Source: Rhizobium sp. BK602 (GTDB taxonomy: Bacteria > Pseudomonadota > Alphaproteobacteria > Rhizobiales > Rhizobiaceae). From it: 64,000 bases of DNA. Under the pieces are notes generated by a model, which saw only the letters and a list, made by a program, of their open reading frames with translations, did no database searches and was not told the origin of the DNA. Location: positions 62,001 to 126,000 of the forward strand of contig NZ_JACIBC010000004.1 of assembly GCF_014195095.1 (NCBI RefSeq), given 5' to 3'. The translations under genes and the position numbers were made by a program. Positions 59,613-64,000 of the stretch are shown piece by piece. How positions within the stretch are numbered: position 1 is the stretch's first letter; the number at the start of each line of letters is the position of its first letter.

Positions 59613-60421
59613 GAAAGCACCTCCCCGTTGGATGCATCCATGCCAAGCGAACCAAGCTGGTCATGCAGAATGCGATGCAGGAATTGCTGCAACCGCTCGC
59701 TTTGCGGATTGCGCAGGATGTCCGGTGCTCCGGATTCGGCAACGATACCCTTGTCGAAGAAGAGAACGCGCGAAGACACGTCTCGGGCAAAGGCGATCTC
59801 ATGCGTGACGAGAAGCATGGTCATGCCTTCCGCCGCGAGCGAGGCCATCAATACCAGCACCTCGTGAACCAGTTCCGGATCGAGTGCCGATGTCACCTCG
59901 TCGAATAGCATCAGTCGGGGTTTCATCGCCAAAGCGCGGACAATGGCGACACGTTGCTGCTGGCCGCCGGACAGTCGGGAGGGATAGCTGTGCCGCTTTT
60001 CATGAAGCCCGATGCGCGACAGCAGCGCCTCGGCCTCCTCGACCGCCTGGGAGCGCGGCATCTTCAGGAGCTTCACTGGCGCATGGATGACATTTTCCAG
60101 AACGGTCATGTGTGGCCAGAGATTATAGCTCTGAAACACCATGCCGACCCGGCGCCGCAGCGCCTGCAATTGCGCCGGCATTGGGAACTGACGGGACTCC
60201 GGCCGGAAATCGAACGAAAGCTCCTCGAAATCCATGAAGCCGGATTGCGGCATTTCCAGAGCATTGATGGAGCGCAGGAAGGTACTTTTGCCCGAACCGC
60301 TGGCGCCGATGATCGAGACGACCTCGCCCGCCGTGACGGTCAACGAAATTCCCTTCAAGACCTCATTGTTCCCGAAACTCTTTCGGATATCCCGCAAGGT
60401 CAGAATTGGCTCAGGCATCAT
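59609..60421 (-). CDS. Amino-acid ABC transporter ATP-binding protein
   Basis: A 270-residue GlnQ-class ATPase. Walker A is GASGSGKST, the Q-loop is in VFQSYNLWPHMT, the signature is LSGGQQQR, Walker B is LMLFDEVTSALD and the H-loop is VTHE. It overlaps the DUF1989 gene upstream and the permease downstream by ATGA, giving the order DUF1989, ATPase, permease, binding protein in one transcript. Confidence 0.93.
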   Translation of the reverse strand: MMPEPILTLRDIRKSFGNNEVLKGISLTVTAGEVVSIIGASGSGKSTFLRSINALEMPQSGFMDFEELSFDFRPESRQFPMPAQLQALRRRVGMVFQSYNLWPHMTVLENVIHAPVKLLKMPRSQAVEEAEALLSRIGLHEKRHSYPSRLSGGQQQRVAIVRALAMKPRLMLFDEVTSALDPELVHEVLVLMASLAAEGMTMLLVTHEIAFARDVSSRVLFFDKGIVAESGAPDILRNPQSERLQQFLHRILHDQLGSLGMDASNGEVLS

Positions 60422-61041
60422 TCCCCTCCAGACGGCAATTGGTCGAGGATATCAATCGCGACATCCTTCGGCGTGCGAGCAACCCCGTTGATAATGGTGA
60501 TGTCCTGCGGGCATGCGGACAGAACCAGAAAAAGATCCATCTCGGCGCGCAGCACGACCCAGTCGCCTGGCTGCGATGCGGGAGGCAAGCGCTCGACGGC
60601 GCCGTCGCCCCGGATGGGCACATTCATGAAAAGATTGAGCGATGCCGGGGTGAACGACTGGACAATGCCTTTCTCGGCAAGCGCCTCGTGAAAATTGCCC
60701 GAACAGCTGCGATGCCCCTCCTCGCAACCGAGCTCGCGATAGAGGGCGGAATTGCAGGGGCAAAGAAGCGTGTCGTGCGCCAGCGCCGCGCTGTCTTCGA
60801 CCAAGGTCAACATCTTGAGACGACTGGTGCCAACCGCCGACATGCCCTGTCTGAAGAAGATGTTGCTGTTGACCGATCGGGTGTGGTCCATCGACATGAC
60901 ATCGCTCGGATCATCAGCCGATATGGCCCAGGTGTCGACGACCTGGTTGCCATGACTGTTGGTGATGACGGCAAACTCGCCGGCATGCATCGCAAAGGCA
61001 CGCCCATGGCCGGCCGGCACGATTTCGGAACATTCGGTCAT
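60418..61041 (-). CDS. DUF1989 (urea-carboxylase-associated) family protein
   Basis: A 207-residue DUF1989 protein: GNQVVDTWAIS, MLTLVEDSAALAHDTLLCPCNS, CSGNFHEAL, SLNLFMNVPI, PGDWVVLRAEMD and VLSACPQDI are all family landmarks, including the conserved cysteines. Members occur with urea carboxylase and guanidine utilisation genes and related N-compound operons; the reaction is uncertain. First gene of the minus-strand transporter unit, divergent from an M24 gene across a 346-base gap with mirrored operator sites. Confidence 0.88.
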   Translation of the reverse strand: MTECSEIVPAGHGRAFAMHAGEFAVITNSHGNQVVDTWAISADDPSDVMSMDHTRSVNSNIFFRQGMSAVGTSRLKMLTLVEDSAALAHDTLLCPCNSALYRELGCEEGHRSCSGNFHEALAEKGIVQSFTPASLNLFMNVPIRGDGAVERLPPASQPGDWVVLRAEMDLFLVLSACPQDITIINGVARTPKDVAIDILDQLPSGGE

Positions 61042-61136
61042 GATGCAAAACTCGCGTTTCGACGGGTACGGGCCTCATTGGATCTCGAGGCATCCGTGGT
61101 CCATTCGCCCGACCATTGACTTTCGAATTCAGCCTA

Positions 61137-61149
61137 TTCGGTATACCAA
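61137..61149. promoter_or_regulatory. GGTATACC operator-like site, left member
   Basis: TTCGGTATACCAA contains the perfect palindrome GGTATACC and lies 96 bases upstream of the DUF1989 start. An inverted copy with a single mismatch occurs at 61306-61318. The surrounding 61042-61387 intergenic region has lower GC and no gene; it serves as the divergent promoter of the DUF1989 unit and the M24 gene. Confidence 0.6.
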
Positions 61150-61305
61150 TGGAATTCAAGATTGTTTTTCAATGATTTACTGCAAAAATGATTGGCGTTC
61201 TGCGCAAAAAATCAGCCCTCCTGCGCAAAAGATAGTCAATAAGGACTGGAAGGAACGACCAGACATATTCGATGGATCACCCTATCCGTTGACCAGCGAA
61301 TACAG

Positions 61306-61318
61306 TTGGTGTACCGAA
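61306..61318. promoter_or_regulatory. GGTGTACC operator-like site, right member
   Basis: TTGGTGTACCGAA is the reverse complement of the 61137-61149 site except for one base, and lies 69 bases before the M24 start at 61388. The mirrored pair suggests shared control by one dimeric repressor, probably of the GntR/FCD family. Confidence 0.6.
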
Positions 61319-61387
61319 ATTTGAAAGGCTTTCCTGCCGTCAACTGACCAGCGTCAAGAGACGCTTGCCCGTCAAAGGAACCATGCC

Positions 61388-62566
61388 ATGGCCAGATATT
61401 TTCCGCTCGATGAATATGAGGCGCGCTGGACCCGAGTTTTCGCCGAGATGGAGAAGCGCGGCTTCGAGACGGCCGTGGTCTTCGGACGCGGCGGCGGGAC
61501 GACGGACAATTGCGGCGACATTCTCTATCTGTCCAATCATTATGCGATCAGCGGCGGCATGGATTCGCTGATCTGGTCGGCACGCTCTTTCTCCGGCATC
61601 ATCCTCCAACAGGGCAAAGCGCCGGAACTGCACATCGATGAACCGGAAGTGCGCAGCGATCTCGTCTCCATCGCCGATGTGCGCTCTTCGAACCATCCCT
61701 TTGCCAGTATTGCCAAGGCGCTGGTCGAACGGGGCATCAAGGGTCGCGTCGCTCTGGTCGGCACGAATTTCATCCCGGTCAAATATTACAGCCAGCTCGT
61801 TGACGGCGCTCCGCAGGTGGAATGGATCGAGGCCGATGATCTCGTCCGCAGCGTCAGACGCATCAAAAGCCCGCGCGAGCTCGACTGTTTCCGGATTGCC
61901 GGCGAGACCGCGACCATCGGGCTGAACCGGCTCATGGAAGGGCTGACAGGCGGACTATCCGAACGAGACGCTGCCGGGGAAGCGGCCCGCGAGGTGGTAC
62001 GCCTCGGCGGGCGCCTCCAAATGATCGGCTGCAATCACGGCGATACGCTCGGTTTCGATCAGCGCTTTCCATTGACCGGCTACAGCGCCGATACGCCGCA
62101 ACCGGGCGACATTGTCACCGGTACGCTCCATGCGGCCTTCTATCAGGGCTATTATCTCGATCCCGGCCGCACGGGCGTTCGCGGCAAACCCAATGACGAC
62201 CAGCGCCGGCTGATCGAAGCCACCGCGGGCATCGTGCACGCCCTGACCGACATGATGCGACCAGAGGTGAAGCTTCTCGACGTGGCAGCGGAGGGCGATC
62301 GCATGACGGCAGCTTTCGGCGGCGCCATCTCACCGATCATGAAGAACTTCCCCTTCTTCGGCCACAGTATCGGGCTCGGCTTCGAACTGCCGCGTATCTC
62401 CACCAGCATGTCACTGCCGCAGGACCGCGTCGAGAAAAATATGGTCTTCGGCGTGGAAGCCTTTCTCTCGCTCGAGGGTGTGGGCGCTGCCTTCTTCGAA
62501 GATATCGTCATCATTGGCGAAGACGGCAACGAACTCCTCACCAAATCGCCGAGCTTCTGGTGGTAG
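61388..62566 (+). CDS. M24-family (creatinase/prolidase-fold) protein, partly degenerate metal site
   Basis: A 392-residue pita-bread-fold hydrolase. Comparison with the metallopeptidase ligand set shows the first Asp missing (IVTGTLHAAFYQGYYLDPGRT), the second Asp kept (LDPGRT), the His kept (GHSIGLG) and both Glu kept (GVEAFLS and FFEDIVI). With one ligand lost it may bind metal poorly or act like creatinase, which needs none. It is divergent from the DUF1989/transporter unit and shares operator-like sites with it. The likely role is C-N bond hydrolysis of an imported small molecule. Confidence 0.88.
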   Translation: MARYFPLDEYEARWTRVFAEMEKRGFETAVVFGRGGGTTDNCGDILYLSNHYAISGGMDSLIWSARSFSGIILQQGKAPELHIDEPEVRSDLVSIADVRSSNHPFASIAKALVERGIKGRVALVGTNFIPVKYYSQLVDGAPQVEWIEADDLVRSVRRIKSPRELDCFRIAGETATIGLNRLMEGLTGGLSERDAAGEAAREVVRLGGRLQMIGCNHGDTLGFDQRFPLTGYSADTPQPGDIVTGTLHAAFYQGYYLDPGRTGVRGKPNDDQRRLIEATAGIVHALTDMMRPEVKLLDVAAEGDRMTAAFGGAISPIMKNFPFFGHSIGLGFELPRISTSMSLPQDRVEKNMVFGVEAFLSLEGVGAAFFEDIVIIGEDGNELLTKSPSFWW

Positions 62567-62571
62567 CGCTT

Positions 62572-62592
62572 GCGCCTGTAGTTCAGCTGGAC
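62572..62592 (+). other. tRNA-like 5' fragment
   Basis: GCGCCTGTAGTTCAGCTGGA matches the acceptor strand and D-arm start of bacterial tRNAs (Arg-type), but no anticodon or T-arm follows. It sits just after the M24 gene stop, in the 132-base gap before a convergent gene. It may be a relic of a tRNA used as an integration site or a chance match. Confidence 0.3.
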
Positions 62593-62698
62593 CCGGCGGA
62601 TCCTGTATCCGTCCGGCCTTTCGATAGGAGGGCACGCGGGTAGCGCCCTGCAGCCCTTGCCTTTAAAGTATCGGCAAAGGGATCAGACCCCCGCCTTT

Positions 62699-63865
62699 CT
62701 ATCGAACGATGAGGTCGCGCGGCAAGGTCGAGAGCGGCTCGACCCCGGTTTCGGTTACGATCACGGTTTCGGAAGCACCGACGGTCCAGACACCAAAATT
62801 TCGCAAGGTGGCGGGCAGATGGAAGACCATGCCCGGCTCGATCAATTGCGATACGCCGCTGAAGAGACTGAGAATTCCGCCCTCGCCCCAGTCGGGCGCG
62901 AAGGCGACCCCCATCGAATATCCGATGCGCTTGCGAAAGGCGGCATGATAGCCTTTCGCGTCGATCACCCTCTGTGCCGCCTCATGCGGCACGCTGCAGG
63001 GCACGCCGGGTCGGATCGCCTCAAGGGCCGCTTCGAGGGCGGCAAGCGCGCAATCCATCATCCGACGTGCTTCATCGGGCGGACGACCAATCCAGACCGT
63101 GCGCATCAAGCCGGCGTGATAACGCGCATGGCTTGCAGCCAGCTCAAGAAAGACAGGATCGCCCGCCATCAACCGTCGCCGGCGCCATGTCATATGCGGC
63201 AGCCCGCTGCGCGGTCCTGACGAAACCAGGGGCTCCATCGCCATGGTCTCCGATCCGGCTTCGGTCGTCGCAGCCAGCATGGCAGCGGCAACTGCGTTCT
63301 CGTCCACGCCGGCGTCACAGGCACCGATCCCGGCGGCAAGGCCCGCTTGAGCATAGCCTGCCGCAGCCCTGATCGCATCCAGCTCGACTTGCGACTTCAC
63401 CATTCTGAGCGGGGACAGGATTGCGGAGCCATCCATCAATTCACCGTGCCCGATCTCCTGGGCAATCCTGTCGGCCATTACCGGTGAGACGAACCAGCCT
63501 CCCAATTCAATGGCCGGTCGACGGATACCCAGTGTCTTCAGAAGTCCTGCCAACGCCGCGGCCGGATCCTCGCCGTCCTGGTAAATGCGGATATCCCGCA
63601 GCCATGTGTTGACGACCGATCCGGCCAATTCCAGTTCTCGCACAAGGAGGCAGGGATTGCCCTCGACAGGCAGGACCAGCGCCTGGAATGCGAAATAACC
63701 AGCTGTCTGACGACCGGTCAGCCAGTAGATGTTTTCCGGTCCGGTAACGACAAGTGCCTCGTAACCAGCCGCCCGTATGGCGGCTCGGGCCCGCGACTGC
63801 CTTTCGGCGAATTCCGTTTCGGCGAAAGCGGCTTCGCGGCCGCGCAGTTCTGCGAATTCATGCAT
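62699..63865 (-). CDS. Creatinase-like M24 protein without metal ligands
   Basis: A 388-residue pita-bread-fold protein. None of the five metallopeptidase ligands is where expected: FLELAASHARYHAGLMRT replaces both Asp, and IGYSMGVAFAPDWGEGG replaces the GHG-type His. GYSxG-APDWGE followed by IEPGMVFHLPATL is a pattern I associate with creatinase or ectoine-hydrolase-like members, not prolidases. It converges on the other M24 gene, 132 bases away. It is probably a metal-independent C-N hydrolase. It lies 24 bases after the end of a GntR gene and may be in the same transcript. Confidence 0.88.
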   Translation of the reverse strand: MHEFAELRGREAAFAETEFAERQSRARAAIRAAGYEALVVTGPENIYWLTGRQTAGYFAFQALVLPVEGNPCLLVRELELAGSVVNTWLRDIRIYQDGEDPAAALAGLLKTLGIRRPAIELGGWFVSPVMADRIAQEIGHGELMDGSAILSPLRMVKSQVELDAIRAAAGYAQAGLAAGIGACDAGVDENAVAAAMLAATTEAGSETMAMEPLVSSGPRSGLPHMTWRRRRLMAGDPVFLELAASHARYHAGLMRTVWIGRPPDEARRMMDCALAALEAALEAIRPGVPCSVPHEAAQRVIDAKGYHAAFRKRIGYSMGVAFAPDWGEGGILSLFSGVSQLIEPGMVFHLPATLRNFGVWTVGASETVIVTETGVEPLSTLPRDLIVR

Positions 63866-63889
63866 CTGGTGCGATCACGGTTTTCATCA

Positions 63890-64000
63890 TCAGCGTCGAT
63901 CGAGCCAGCCCAAAAATCGGCTGCGGACACTGTCGAAATGGGTTTGCATGGCGGCGCAGGCACGCTCGGCATCCTGCGCCTCGATCGCGTCGATAACGGC
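63890..64000 (-). CDS. GntR-family (FCD) regulator, C-terminal end only
   Basis: The last 36 codons of a gene entering from beyond the window end: AVIDAIEAQDAERACAAMQTH and then FDSVRSRFLGWLDRR, stop at 63890. The pattern I-DAI-A-DAE-A-AAM-H is the typical last helices of FCD-type GntR regulators. Its position upstream of the creatinase-like gene on the same strand suggests local control. The DNA-binding domain is not in the window. Confidence 0.7.
   Translation of the reverse strand, partial: AVIDAIEAQDAERACAAMQTHFDSVRSRFLGWLDRR

Noticed and set aside
62613..62711. Inverted octamers TTCGATAG and CTATCGAA
   Set aside because: They are about 70 bases apart, short and overlap the end of a gene; likely chance.

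Overview
The window reads as GC-rich alphaproteobacterial DNA, most likely from a Rhizobiales genome (Rhizobium/Agrobacterium/Sinorhizobium type). The support is a MucR/Ros-family regulator, a SyrB-like relic, a DUF2853 protein, the density of periplasmic-binding-protein ABC transporters paired with GntR/FCD, MocR, LysR and AraC regulators, and overlapping ATGA start/stop junctions throughout. No rRNA, complete tRNA or CRISPR array is visible. The content is mostly accessory catabolism and uptake, as on a rhizobial megaplasmid or chromid; the replicon type is inference.

Layout. 1-4 kb: a two-component flavin monooxygenase pair (minus) divergent from an SMP-30 lactonase and an SDR (plus), then an AraC regulator. 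4-6 kb: MucR/Ros protein and several small genes, one apparently frameshifted and one only 40 codons long. 6.3-8.1 kb: a NarL/UhpB-type two-component system. 8.3-10.9 kb: a tight operon of a coiled-coil protein, a membrane protein with roadblock-like, BON-like and OmpA-like parts, and a Ras-like small GTPase. 11.1-22.6 kb, convergent with it: one 3846-codon gene with a signal peptide, about 2800 residues of Gly/Ala repeats, and a C-terminus that is the PPIase and chaperone part of trigger factor. This is the most unusual object here. 22.6-24.3 kb: AT-richer DNA with palindromes, a Tn3-transposase relic, a truncated SyrB-like gene and an SPW-repeat membrane protein.

24.5-30.9 kb: an M20 amidohydrolase with a polar amino-acid ABC transporter, and a cytoplasmic PBP-like protein divergent from a MocR regulator across an inverted repeat. 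31-43 kb: a catabolic block with an alpha/beta hydrolase, GntR, class II aldolase, SsuABC/ThiXYZ-type importer, amidase, bicupin, NtaA-like monooxygenase, SDR, Asp/Glu-racemase-fold enzyme and flavin reductase. It looks like import and ring-opening of an N-containing (hetero)aromatic compound, ending in amide and C4-acid chemistry. 43-48.4 kb: two paralogous phosphoribosyltransferases flank a complete ECF importer, with a divergent LysR gene.

48.5-64 kb: DUF3830 plus an amino-acid ABC transporter; a three-subunit HcnABC-like amine/imino-acid dehydrogenase overlapping a DapA-family lyase, a GntR regulator and a hydantoinase; a second amino-acid ABC transporter with a DUF1989 protein; two creatinase-fold (M24) proteins; and the end of another GntR gene. 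Two divergent promoters in this block carry GTATAC-centred palindromes, suggesting one GntR-type regulon for a cyclic amide or amino-acid-like substrate.
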